This document shows positions 1 to 6,120 of a DNA stretch of 9,533 nt, piece after piece. The stretch comes from an uncultured bacterium. GTDB taxonomy: Bacteria > Actinomycetota > Coriobacteriia > Coriobacteriales > Atopobiaceae. Where the stretch lies: positions 1-9,533 of the forward strand of contig CAJMNO010000049.1 in assembly GCA_905214865.1 (NCBI GenBank), given 5' to 3'. How positions within the stretch are numbered: position 1 is the first letter of the stretch; every line of letters begins with the position of its first letter. The notes beneath the pieces are model-generated. The model saw only the letters and a program-made list of their open reading frames with translations, was not told the DNA's origin and made no database searches. Made by a program: the position numbers and the translations under genes.

Positions 1-101
1 AGCGTGTTGTTGCCAAGGAAGGTGAACGTTTCGCCGAACTTACGCTGTTCCCAAGGTTCAGTGAATCCGGCGAAGCGGATAGCTGGGACATTGTCGTTCA
101 T
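1..101 (-). CDS. hsdS: Type I restriction-modification specificity subunit HsdS, N-terminal fragment (runs off window)
   Basis: Only the first 33 codons are present; the gene continues past the left edge. The start overlaps the hsdM stop as ATGA (98-101), and a GGGAGGCGAGG purine-rich stretch lies just upstream. The peptide begins MNDNVPAIRFAGFTEPWEQR and continues with KFGETFTFLGNNT. The IRFAGFTxxWEQRK entry segment is typical of HsdS proteins of type I systems, where S carries two target-recognition domains and directs the M2S methylase (or R2M2S nuclease) to its site. The segment FTFLGNNT would be the start of the first recognition domain. Codons 17-22 (WEQRKF) lie on a 17-bp sequence repeated in inverted orientation at 3782-3798, in the orphan hsdS fragment. 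The family call is firm despite the short length; recognition sequence and completeness cannot be judged. Confidence 0.85.
   Translation of the reverse strand, partial: MNDNVPAIRFAGFTEPWEQRKFGETFTFLGNNT
37..53 (-). repeat. Inverted repeat, left copy (in live hsdS)
   Basis: Read leftward this is TGGGAACAGCGTAAGTT, identical over 17 bp to 3782-3798 on the plus strand. The match extends to 21 of 23 bp (31-53 against 3782-3804). It encodes WEQRK plus the first two bases of the next codon, in the same phase in both copies. Confidence 0.9.
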
Positions 102-2671
102 CGCGCCTCGCCTCCCAGAAGATCCATGAGCTCGTGAATGCCGGCCATGTCGCACTCGTTGCCCGTAAGCTGTCCGAGCATCTGCGAGAGATGACTCTCC
201 TCTTTGCGAATCTGCTCGTCCACCTCGGCGAACGTCATCTCGTACTTCTTGGAGAGGTCCCTGACCCTGTCAACGAGGCCGTCGATCTCGGCGCGAGAGA
301 GTGCGGCGATTCCGTCCTCGACGGGACGGTTCCACTTGGCATCCAAAAGCTCGCGTGCCTGTTGGTCGGAAAGCCCTTCGATGGTGCTCTTGGTGCTTGC
401 CTCGAGCCTCGCGGAGAGGCTCTTCTGCTCCTTCTTCGCAGCTTTCTGCTCCTCGAGCAGGGACCGGGCCTTTTCGACCTGGTTGGCAAGCTCGTCCTCG
501 TCGCCATCGGAGCGCAGCTCGTTGACCGCCTTCCTGAGCTTTGAGGCCACAAAGGCGTCGCCCGCGTCGTTGAGCGCCTCGCCGAGGGCAGCCTTGTCGT
601 CCTCCGTGAGGCCCTCGACTATCTCGGAGAGCTCCCCGTCGATGGCCGTCATACGGTCGCTGACGGAGTCGAGAGCGCGAAGGTCGTCGGCGAGAAGCTC
701 GCGCTGGACGAGGTCGAAGGGCAGCACGTGACCGCGCCAGCCGTCCTGCACCTCCACCTCCTTGCCGCTCTTTTTCTTCGTCACCATGTTGGGGTCGACC
801 CTCTTGGCGGCGTCGAAGCCCTCGGACTGGATGACCTCGAGGTCGGCCTCGATGCCCTGCCAGGAGTCGTCGAGGACCTGGTAGGCATCATAGGGGTCCA
901 CCAGCCTCTCGCCTCGGAGCCTGTCGAAGATCTCCCGGGCAAGCTCGTCCTCCTCGGTGGGCAGGTTGACGAGCGAGGACTCGTCGACGAGCTCGTCGTA
1001 GAGCCACTGGCCGAGATCGGAGAAGCGCGCGTAGTAGGAGCTCAGGTACCTGCTCACGGCGACGCTCTTTCTCACCGTCTCTTCCACGTCCTTGGACCTG
1101 AGGCGCAGGGTGGCCCCTCCCGCAGGCTCGAAGAGCTCGTCGCGCAGGCCGGGCAGCGCGTCCCAGTAGGGTTCGAGCGCGTCCACCTCGCCGACGGGGA
1201 TTCCGCCGAACATCGTCGCGTAGATGTCCCAGGTCTCCGGCGCCTCTGACGAGTCAACGTAGCGTGGTATGTTGAGGTTGTAGCCGTTGTCGCGGATCTC
1301 CTTCTTTGAGACCACGCGGCAGAAGCGCTCGGCGTCCCTCCGGCCGCGGTAGGCATCGACGATGCGGCGGATGTCGCAGGCACGGAGTCTGTTGTTCTTC
1401 CCGTCCTTCACGAAGCCCTTCGAGGCGTCGATGATGAGGACGTCGTCGCTTGGCCGGCGCTTCTTGAGCACCATGACGATCGTGGGGATCCCGGTGCCGA
1501 AGAAGATGTTGGCGGGAAGGCCGATGATGGCGTCGATGTTCTCGTTCTCCACGAGCGCGGTGCGGATCTTTTCCTCCTCGCCGCCGCGGAACAGCACGCC
1601 ATGCGGCAGGACGATGCACATCACGCCGTCCGGCTTGAGGTGATAGAGGTCGTGCAGCAGGAAGGCGTAGTCGGCCTTGCTCTTGGGGGCGACGCCGTAG
1701 CCATCGAATCGCCTGTCGGAGTCCTTGCCCTCCGGGTCCCAGCGCTGGGAGTACGGCGGGTTCGAGACGACCGCGTCCACAAAGAGCGGCTCGTAGGACT
1801 CGGGGTGCCCCTCCTCGAACCACGGCCAGTCGTCCTCGAGCGTGTCTCCGCAGCGGCACACGATATTGTCCGGCGCGATGCCGCGCATCACGAGGTTCAT
1901 GCGCGTGAGGTTGTAGGTGTTCTCCTTGAGCTCCTGTGCGTAGTACTTGATGGACCCGCGGTAGCCCTGCTGGCGGGCGATCGCCTCGCCGATGGTTATG
2001 AGAAGCGAGCCCGATCCTGATGTCGGGTCGTATACGGTGACCTCGCCGCGGCCCGCCAGGTTCTGGGCCACGATCTGGGAGATGAGGACGGAAACCTCGT
2101 GCGGGGTGTAGAACTCGCCGGCCTTCTTGCCGGCGTTGGCGGCGAAGTTGCTGATCAGGTACTCGTAGATGTAGCCGAGCACGTCGTAGCCCTGCTTGCC
2201 GTCCATGGGTATGTCCCGGATGAGCTGCAGGAGTGCGCTGATCGCCTTGGTCTGCGCCCCAGAGGTGTCCCCCAGCTTCGAGAGGCCGGTCTCGAGGGTG
2301 TCGAAGATCTTGTCGAAAACGTTCCTGTGGGACGGCTTGATGAGGCGCGAGAATGCCGAGAGCGCGTCCCGCACGTCCGAGACGTCGAAGTCCGAGCCCT
2401 TGGCGAGCCACGTCGAGTAGAGGTCGCCGTACGAGATGAAGTAGCCCAGGTTGTTCTGGACGTAGGAGAGGGTCTCGGGGTCGTCCTCCCTGACCGTCTC
2501 CATGCTCTCCCTGTCGAATCCGTTCCTGAGCAGGAACTGCTCCTCGCGGTCCGAGAGGAACTTGTAGAAGATGAAGCCGAGGATGTAGTCCTTGTACTCG
2601 CTCGCCTCGATCTTCGATCGCATCTCGTTGGCCGACGCCCAGATCCGGGAGGCTAGCTGCTGCTTGTTCAT
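98..2671 (-). CDS. hsdM: Type I restriction-modification methyltransferase subunit HsdM (long form, 857 aa)
   Basis: N6-adenine DNA methyltransferase subunit of a type I R-M system; it pairs with HsdS to methylate one adenine per strand of a bipartite target. The start MNKQQLASRIW at 2671 is chosen because it overlaps the preceding stop (ATGA, 2668-2671) and has an AGAGG ribosome site; the frame stays open upstream to 2734, but those 21 codons look non-coding. Residues about 1-170 form the HsdM N-terminal helical domain. GEFYTP lies at 185-190, the SAM-binding motif I DPTSGSGSLL at 215-224, and the catalytic motif IV NPPY at 304-307. After the methylase core (to about residue 480) there are some 370 extra residues, with charged, probably coiled-coil stretches near 715-765 and 795-835. 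Classical HsdM proteins are about 500-530 aa; long versions occur in the family. No frameshift is seen and the catalytic motifs are intact. Confidence 0.95.
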   Translation of the reverse strand: MNKQQLASRIWASANEMRSKIEASEYKDYILGFIFYKFLSDREEQFLLRNGFDRESMETVREDDPETLSYVQNNLGYFISYGDLYSTWLAKGSDFDVSDVRDALSAFSRLIKPSHRNVFDKIFDTLETGLSKLGDTSGAQTKAISALLQLIRDIPMDGKQGYDVLGYIYEYLISNFAANAGKKAGEFYTPHEVSVLISQIVAQNLAGRGEVTVYDPTSGSGSLLITIGEAIARQQGYRGSIKYYAQELKENTYNLTRMNLVMRGIAPDNIVCRCGDTLEDDWPWFEEGHPESYEPLFVDAVVSNPPYSQRWDPEGKDSDRRFDGYGVAPKSKADYAFLLHDLYHLKPDGVMCIVLPHGVLFRGGEEEKIRTALVENENIDAIIGLPANIFFGTGIPTIVMVLKKRRPSDDVLIIDASKGFVKDGKNNRLRACDIRRIVDAYRGRRDAERFCRVVSKKEIRDNGYNLNIPRYVDSSEAPETWDIYATMFGGIPVGEVDALEPYWDALPGLRDELFEPAGGATLRLRSKDVEETVRKSVAVSRYLSSYYARFSDLGQWLYDELVDESSLVNLPTEEDELAREIFDRLRGERLVDPYDAYQVLDDSWQGIEADLEVIQSEGFDAAKRVDPNMVTKKKSGKEVEVQDGWRGHVLPFDLVQRELLADDLRALDSVSDRMTAIDGELSEIVEGLTEDDKAALGEALNDAGDAFVASKLRKAVNELRSDGDEDELANQVEKARSLLEEQKAAKKEQKSLSARLEASTKSTIEGLSDQQARELLDAKWNRPVEDGIAALSRAEIDGLVDRVRDLSKKYEMTFAEVDEQIRKEESHLSQMLGQLTGNECDMAGIHELMDLLGGEAR

Positions 2672-3510
2672 CGGGCCTCTTTCCCCTTCCCCCTGTAGGC
2701 GACGTCGAGAGTCTCGCCCGCCTCGTTTATCCATTCAATCCACCCGTTCGCGCTCCCCCCGAGCACGAACACCGCCGCCGAGCTCGGGCTGCCGAAGGCC
2801 ACGTCATCCCGCAGCATAGCCACCCCCGACGCCTCCCCGAAGAGCTCCAGCCTCGCGTCCGTGGCGCCTACGTTTTTGAGGACAGGCCGAGAGAGGTCGA
2901 CCTGCGAGCCAGCGAGGACCGTGAACCTCCCCGTGCGCTCGTCGTAGCGCCCGCTCGCGATGATGCCGTTCCTCCTCGTGTGGAAGAGCGCGCGGCCGGA
3001 GGGAACCGCGGCGTCCGTGCGGTCGAGCCCATACCCAAGGACGGCCATCCGGAAGAGGATGCTCTTGTGCAGGCGCCTTACGGCCTGCTCCTTGTACGGG
3101 CTCACGTAGGGCTGCGGGGTCTCGAGGTTGTCGGTCTCGTAAGAACCGTGCGTCCGGACGTAGCCGATCGCATCCGCCTCGAGCGCGTCCAGCACGTCCC
3201 TGTCCATGTTCGACTCGTCGTCCAGGAACATGACAGCCTTGTTCCAGAACTCCTTCCTGGACTTGTGGGCGTCCAGCCGGGCGAGTCCCTGGGTGGTCTG
3301 CCCGGCGTACACACGCCCGATGACCCCGTGGTCCTCGTCCAGGAGGTAGTAGATGCCCCTCTTCGGGATGTCCGGCAGCCTCTTCGCCTCCGAGAGCAAC
3401 TCGCGGGGCACGACAACGGTCGTGAGCGACTCGCCCTCGACGTGGCAGATCCTGATTCCGTCCGGGACGCTGCCTATGAGCCGGACGGTCATCGTCGTGA
3501 GCTCGATCAT
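2668..3510 (-). CDS. GIY-YIG nuclease-family protein with C-terminal DUF4357 domain
   Basis: 280 aa, starting MIELTTMTVR at 3510, chosen because this ATG overlaps the stop of the preceding gene (ATGA, 3507-3510); a longer open frame to 3546 overlaps that gene and is unlikely. The GIY-YIG core runs from GIYYLL (52-57) through VYAGQT (67-72, the YIG-like element), the conserved arginine in LARLDAH (R78) and a glutamate in ALEADAIGY (E111, candidate metal-binding residue). The C-terminal block around 240-275, with SAAVFVLGGSANGWIEW and ETLD, matches DUF4357 (PSxAAxFVxGxSxNGWxxWK pattern). Proteins of this layout are often found beside type I R-M genes, but their biochemical role is not established to my knowledge. 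It may be a nuclease acting with the R-M complex or a nicking or regulatory partner. It lies in frame between the small regulator and hsdM with 4-bp overlaps on both sides, so it should be made together with HsdM. Confidence 0.88.
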   Translation of the reverse strand: MIELTTMTVRLIGSVPDGIRICHVEGESLTTVVVPRELLSEAKRLPDIPKRGIYYLLDEDHGVIGRVYAGQTTQGLARLDAHKSRKEFWNKAVMFLDDESNMDRDVLDALEADAIGYVRTHGSYETDNLETPQPYVSPYKEQAVRRLHKSILFRMAVLGYGLDRTDAAVPSGRALFHTRRNGIIASGRYDERTGRFTVLAGSQVDLSRPVLKNVGATDARLELFGEASGVAMLRDDVAFGSPSSAAVFVLGGSANGWIEWINEAGETLDVAYRGKGKEAR

Positions 3511-3716
3511 TTGCGGTCGGCCCCCGAGAGGCGGTCGATGAGGCACATCTTGACGTAGGAGGCCAGGCTCATCCCGGAGAGGCTCGCCGCCTCCTTGGCG
3601 GAGTCCCGCAGGCTGCGCGGCATTCTGAGCGTTACCGAGACGTTCTCCGAGTCAGTGAGGAAGCCTTGGATCTCCGTAGGCGTGGCACCGGAGTCGACGA
3701 GTTCCGAGTACTTCAT
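3507..3716 (-). CDS. Small ribbon-helix-helix DNA-binding protein, first gene of the R-M operon
   Basis: 69 aa. A GGAGGG ribosome site (complement of 3722-3727) lies five bases before the ATG. Residues 26-33 (VSVTLRMP) look like the DNA-contacting beta strand of the Arc/MetJ/CopG ribbon-helix-helix fold, followed by helices at about 34-47 (RSLRDSAKEAASLSG) and 50-63 (SLASYVKMCLIDRL). Such proteins act as dimers on short inverted or direct repeats, usually as autoregulators or antitoxins. An imperfect palindrome at 3744-3760 sits directly in front of the gene and is a plausible operator. Its position as the leading gene, coupled by ATGA to the GIY-YIG gene, suggests control of R-M expression. 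An antitoxin role with the GIY-YIG protein as toxin partner is possible but unsupported. The first 25 residues have no recognisable domain. Confidence 0.75.
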   Translation of the reverse strand: MKYSELVDSGATPTEIQGFLTDSENVSVTLRMPRSLRDSAKEAASLSGMSLASYVKMCLIDRLSGADRK

Positions 3717-3743
3717 GAGCGCCCTCCATAGAACGCAGGATGC

Positions 3744-3760
3744 ATTACATATGACGTAAT
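3744..3760. promoter_or_regulatory. Imperfect palindrome, candidate operator of the R-M operon
   Basis: The sequence ATTACATATGACGTAAT has arms ATTAC/GTAAT, and 6 of its 8 base pairs are symmetric. It lies 28-44 bp upstream of the ribbon-helix-helix start codon, in the only AT-rich stretch of the locus. Size and position suit a dimeric ribbon-helix-helix repressor. Assignment to that protein is inference. Confidence 0.4.
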
Positions 3761-3777
3761 TCTAGCTTCAGCGCCAA
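3749..3777 (-). promoter_or_regulatory. Weak candidate promoter for the hsd operon
   Basis: Reading leftward, TTGGCG (complement of 3772-3777) and TCATAT (complement of 3749-3754) are separated by 17 bp. The -35 is a fair match; the -10 is poor (3 of 6). TATGTA, three bases further downstream, is an alternative -10. The elements overlap the candidate operator and lie just inside the right inverted repeat, so an inversion would carry the promoter along with the operon. Confidence 0.3.
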
Positions 3778-4342
3778 CGCCTGGGAACAGCGTAAGTTGG
3801 GGGAGCTTGTTGATGGCATCGCCACGGGCAAGAGTGTCAACTCTGATGATGGCGTCGTCGGCCCTGGTGACGTTGGAATCATGAAGACCAGCTGCGTCTC
3901 CTATGATACTTTCGACGCAGGAGAATCGAAGAGGGTTTTACCTGAGGAGCAATCGCTGGTTGCATGCCCCGTGGAAGCCAAAACGATTATTGTCAGCAGA
4001 ATGAACACTCCTGATAGGGTTGGTGCCTGTGGCTTCGTCGCAGATAATTGGCCTAATCTGTTTCTTCCTGACAGGCTCTGGCGGGTCCGTTTACGAAACT
4101 CGGTAGACCCATATCTCGTCTACGTGCTGCTCGCATCAGACAGGAGCAAGGAAGTGCTGAGGGGGATGGCTTCGGGAACGAGCGGGTCGATGCACAACAT
4201 TCCGAAGGAATCGTTTCTCGGCATGGAGCTCACTCTGCCCACGTCTCTAGAAGAGCAAAGCAAGATTGCTAAACAATTCGCTTCCCTCGACAACCTCATC
4301 ACCCTTCATCAGCGTAAGCTAGGCAGCTCCCGACGCACTTAG
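3755..4342 (+). pseudogene. hsdS': Orphan/silent hsdS half (one target-recognition domain, no start codon)
   Basis: The frame opens right after a TGA at 3752-3754 and reads RNSSFSANAWEQRKLGELVDG onward for 195 codons to a stop at 4340-4342. There is no ATG with a ribosome site at the front; the only early start-type codon is a TTG at 3797 within the conserved segment. WEQRKLGEL opens a HsdS half; VDPYLVYVLL, GTSGSMHNIPKESF and LPTSLEEQSKIAKQFASLD, then NLITLHQRKL, are the classic end of a target-recognition domain leading into the conserved helical spacer. The helix is cut off after LHQRKL and ends in SSRRT, so the far part of the conserved region is missing. Base composition is visibly more AT-rich than the hsdM and mob genes. 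It faces opposite to the live hsdS and shares a 17-bp repeat with it in the same codon phase, as expected of a silent specificity cassette. It could also be a relic. Confidence 0.8.
3782..3798 (+). repeat. Inverted repeat, right copy (in orphan hsdS)
   Basis: TGGGAACAGCGTAAGTT, exact inverted partner of 37-53. A related CAGCGTAAGCT at 4310-4320 closes the orphan cassette (encoding QRKL), so the recognition-domain cassette is bounded at both ends by near-identical 11-mers (10 of 11 bases). Confidence 0.9.
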
Positions 4343-4603
4343 CCGAGCAAAGGGCTGTCCTCGACGAAACTGTCAGTAGTAAGAACTCCGGAGACAGCAA
4401 GTAGCCCATCCTGTACACCCACGGTGGCCAGGATGGAAGCGGCGGACGGCGCGGACAGGCTGGCCACGGATGCAACCCCGTTGGCGCAGACTGGCGTCTG
4501 TGCCCCCGGTGACACCCCCGCGGGCCGGACCGTCCGACCGACCTTTCGCTCTGCGGGGGATGCCCCGCGCCCCTGGGGGGTGACCGACTTGAGCCGAGAC
4601 GCC
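4343..4603. other. Non-coding gap with clustered hairpins, candidate oriT region
   Basis: 260 bp between the orphan hsdS and the mobC-like gene, without a convincing gene. Inverted repeats seen: GCGCAGAC (4484-4491)/GTCTGTGC (4496-4503) with one G-T wobble and a TGGC loop; the palindrome CCCGCGGG (4517-4524); CGGAC/GTCCG around 4531; and GCGGGG (4553-4558)/CCCCGC (4563-4568) with a GATG loop. Origins of transfer often lie directly upstream of mobC-mobA and contain hairpins beside the nick site, so this is the natural place for an oriT. No nick consensus could be recognised. Some of the hairpins may simply reflect the high GC content. Confidence 0.4.
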
Positions 4604-5014
4604 ATGCCGAACCGCCTGAACGTCCGCGTGTCCGACGAGGAGCTCGAGGCCCTGCGCAGGGCCTCCGCCGAGCTCTCCTGCTCGAGGAGCCAGGTGGTGA
4701 GGCTCCTCATCCACTGTCTCGCGGACGGCGAGGCGCGCATGGGTTTCGGCACCGTCGCCTTCGACTACGAGACCTCGCACGGCATCGTGCGCAACCTGCG
4801 CGCCATTGGGACGCTCTACAACCAGTCCGTGGCCGCGCTGAACACGATCGCTAAGGTCGCCCGCGAGTCGCCGGACGAGGTGACGGCCGAGGACGCGCTC
4901 GAGACCCTGAGGGTCGTGGACGCGGAGATGACCTACGTGGCGGACTCCATCGGATGCCTCCGCGAGGACGTGGCGAGGCTCTCCGACAGGCCAGCCGTCT
5001 TCCTCTGGAGCTGA
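4604..5014 (+). CDS. mobC: MobC-like relaxosome accessory protein
   Basis: 136 aa. Relaxosome accessory proteins of this type bind near oriT and help the relaxase nick. Residues 4-39 (RLNVRVSDEELEALRRAS, then SRSQVVRLLIHCL) look like a ribbon-helix-helix DNA-binding head. Residues 62-86 (VRNLRAIGTLYNQSVAALNT, IAKVA) match the MobC core pattern of a leucine, an IG, an NQ and a second LN. The start at ATG 4604 places the DNA-binding strand right at the N-terminus; the frame is open back to 4424, and TTG 4589 or GTG 4580 are possible earlier starts because no strong ribosome site precedes 4604. The stop lies 5 bp before the relaxase start, the usual mobC-mobA order. The conserved head and core make the family call good; the exact subfamily is unclear. 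Confidence 0.75.
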   Translation: MPNRLNVRVSDEELEALRRASAELSCSRSQVVRLLIHCLADGEARMGFGTVAFDYETSHGIVRNLRAIGTLYNQSVAALNTIAKVARESPDEVTAEDALETLRVVDAEMTYVADSIGCLREDVARLSDRPAVFLWS

Positions 5015-5019
5015 CGCGC

Positions 5020-5958
5020 ATGCCGGCGATCAAGGCCATATCGGGGCACACGGGTCTCGCAGCCGCGAGGAGGTACCTCGAGCGGGACGGGAGGGCGCTC
5101 GCCAGGGACCTGCTGCACTTCTCGCGGATCGACGAGGCCGCGCGACAGTCGGGGCGCGGCGTGGACGCCTTCGATTGGGACGTGGCCATGGATGAGACGA
5201 GGCGCGCAAACGGCAACGACGCCCCCTGGCGCGGCAGGCCGGCCAGGACCTACAAGCACTACGTCCTCTCGCCCGACCCGCGCGACGGCGTCTCGCTCGA
5301 AGAGCTAAGGAGGCTCGCCGTGCGCTGGGCCGAGGAGAGCTTCCCGGACTTCCAGGTGGCCATCGTCTACCACGACGACAACGAGGGGCACATCCCCCAC
5401 GCGCACGTGGTCGTGAACAACACGGACCTCGCCACGGGCAACAGGCTCCGCGACCCCGACCCCGGCCTCCTGAACGGGCGCCTCCAGGCGATCGCGCGGG
5501 ACATGGGGCTCTCGCACTTCGAAGGCAGAATCGACGCGGGGCACCCTGACACTCGCAAGCGCGCCTCGCGGGAGAACTACCAGAGGGTCCACATGGGACG
5601 CGCGGAGGCGGAGCTCTCCTCCAGGGGCGCGTACTCCTGGGTCGCCGACATCCGGTCGAGGGTGGACGTCAACGGCGCCACGAGGTGGATGAGCGTTGGC
5701 TGTGGGCTTGCGGATGTCTCGCGGCTCGAGGACGTCCGCTCCGCCCTCGACGACGGCCCGTCCGACCTGCCGGCACTCTCTGCCTGGGCGTACCGAACGG
5801 GCCTATCGATCCCAGAGGTGGCGGGCGAGAACCCGCGCGACGTGGCGGAAAGGGTCCTTGCGTGGATTGGCGTGCCTGCCGCGAGCCTCGAATTCATGTC
5901 GCGCGTACGTGCTATGGTCTCGCCATCGTCGTACCCAGGACTCGGAGGTGCATCATGA
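5020..5958 (+). CDS. mobA: MobA/VirD2-family relaxase (mobilization nuclease)
   Basis: 312 aa. Relaxases nick the oriT strand, bind covalently to its 5' end through a tyrosine and pilot it during conjugal transfer. The start MPAIKAISGH at 5020 follows GGAG (5007-5010); the longer open frame to 4954 overlaps mobC and is rejected. RRYLER (Y19) is the best candidate for the catalytic tyrosine region. TYKHYVLSPDP (77-87) is the central strand motif. H124-IP-H127-A-H129 followed by VVVNN (130-134) is the metal-binding HxxHxH signature. After about residue 200 there is a short C-terminal domain of unknown role with no helicase or primase, so the protein would rely on a helper conjugation system. 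The stop overlaps the next start (ATGA, 5955-5958). It most resembles MOBP-type small relaxases, but exact class assignment needs a profile search. Confidence 0.88.
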   Translation: MPAIKAISGHTGLAAARRYLERDGRALARDLLHFSRIDEAARQSGRGVDAFDWDVAMDETRRANGNDAPWRGRPARTYKHYVLSPDPRDGVSLEELRRLAVRWAEESFPDFQVAIVYHDDNEGHIPHAHVVVNNTDLATGNRLRDPDPGLLNGRLQAIARDMGLSHFEGRIDAGHPDTRKRASRENYQRVHMGRAEAELSSRGAYSWVADIRSRVDVNGATRWMSVGCGLADVSRLEDVRSALDDGPSDLPALSAWAYRTGLSIPEVAGENPRDVAERVLAWIGVPAASLEFMSRVRAMVSPSSYPGLGGAS

Positions 5959-6059
5959 GGCAGTTCTTCTTTGCCCTAGGCAGGATCACGCTCGCCGTCC
6001 TGAGGGGGTTCCCGCGCGTCCTCTGGGCGGTGAGGGTCGCACTGCGCGCCGTATTCTAA
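5955..6059 (+). CDS. 34-aa cationic hydrophobic peptide coupled to the relaxase
   Basis: A short open frame begins at the ATG that overlaps the relaxase TGA. GGAGGTG (5944-5950) gives an almost perfect ribosome site, with GGAGG ending six bases before the ATG, inside the last relaxase codons. The peptide begins MRQFFFALGRITLAVLRGFP and ends VRVALRAVF. It has six arginines, no lysine and no acidic residue, spread through a hydrophobic sequence with one tryptophan and several phenylalanines. It looks like an amphipathic or membrane-associating helix. No family is recognised. Possible roles are a membrane tether for the relaxosome, a small toxin or a host-interaction peptide; all are guesses. 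The ribosome site and overlap are the main reasons for thinking it real. Confidence 0.6.
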   Translation: MRQFFFALGRITLAVLRGFPRVLWAVRVALRAVF

Positions 6060-6060
6060 T

Positions 6061-6120
6061 GAGCGCTTCCGCCACGGTACTAAATCGTAGGCCGATTCCC
6101 ACACGTTGTTGGGAGCGCTT
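6061..6120. repeat. Direct repeat of GAGCGCTT flanking a short gap
   Basis: GAGCGCTT occurs at 6061-6068 and 6113-6120, starting two bases after the peptide stop codon. The core AGCGCT is itself a palindrome, so the two copies can also pair with each other. It could be a weak transcription stop or a protein site; there is no T-tract. The gap around it shows no other signal. Confidence 0.35.

Noticed and set aside
28..36. TTCGCCGAA near the left end resembling GTTCGCCGAAC at 9523-9533
   Set aside because: The left copy is hsdS coding sequence (GGC GAA codons); a 9-base match in GC-rich DNA is not evidence for flanking element repeats.
1254..2411. Long minus-strand frame of 385 codons inside hsdM
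   Set aside because: Shadow of the hsdM frame in GC-rich DNA; its product is rich in Arg, Pro, Gly and His, with no domain, while the overlapping hsdM frame has all methylase motifs.
2980..3558. Plus-strand frame of 192 codons opposite the GIY-YIG gene
   Set aside because: Antisense shadow; no ribosome site and low-complexity Val/Leu/Arg/Asp composition.
4339..4780. Minus-strand frames opposite the oriT candidate and mobC
   Set aside because: No ribosome site, no domain; composition typical of the reverse of a GC-rich coding strand.
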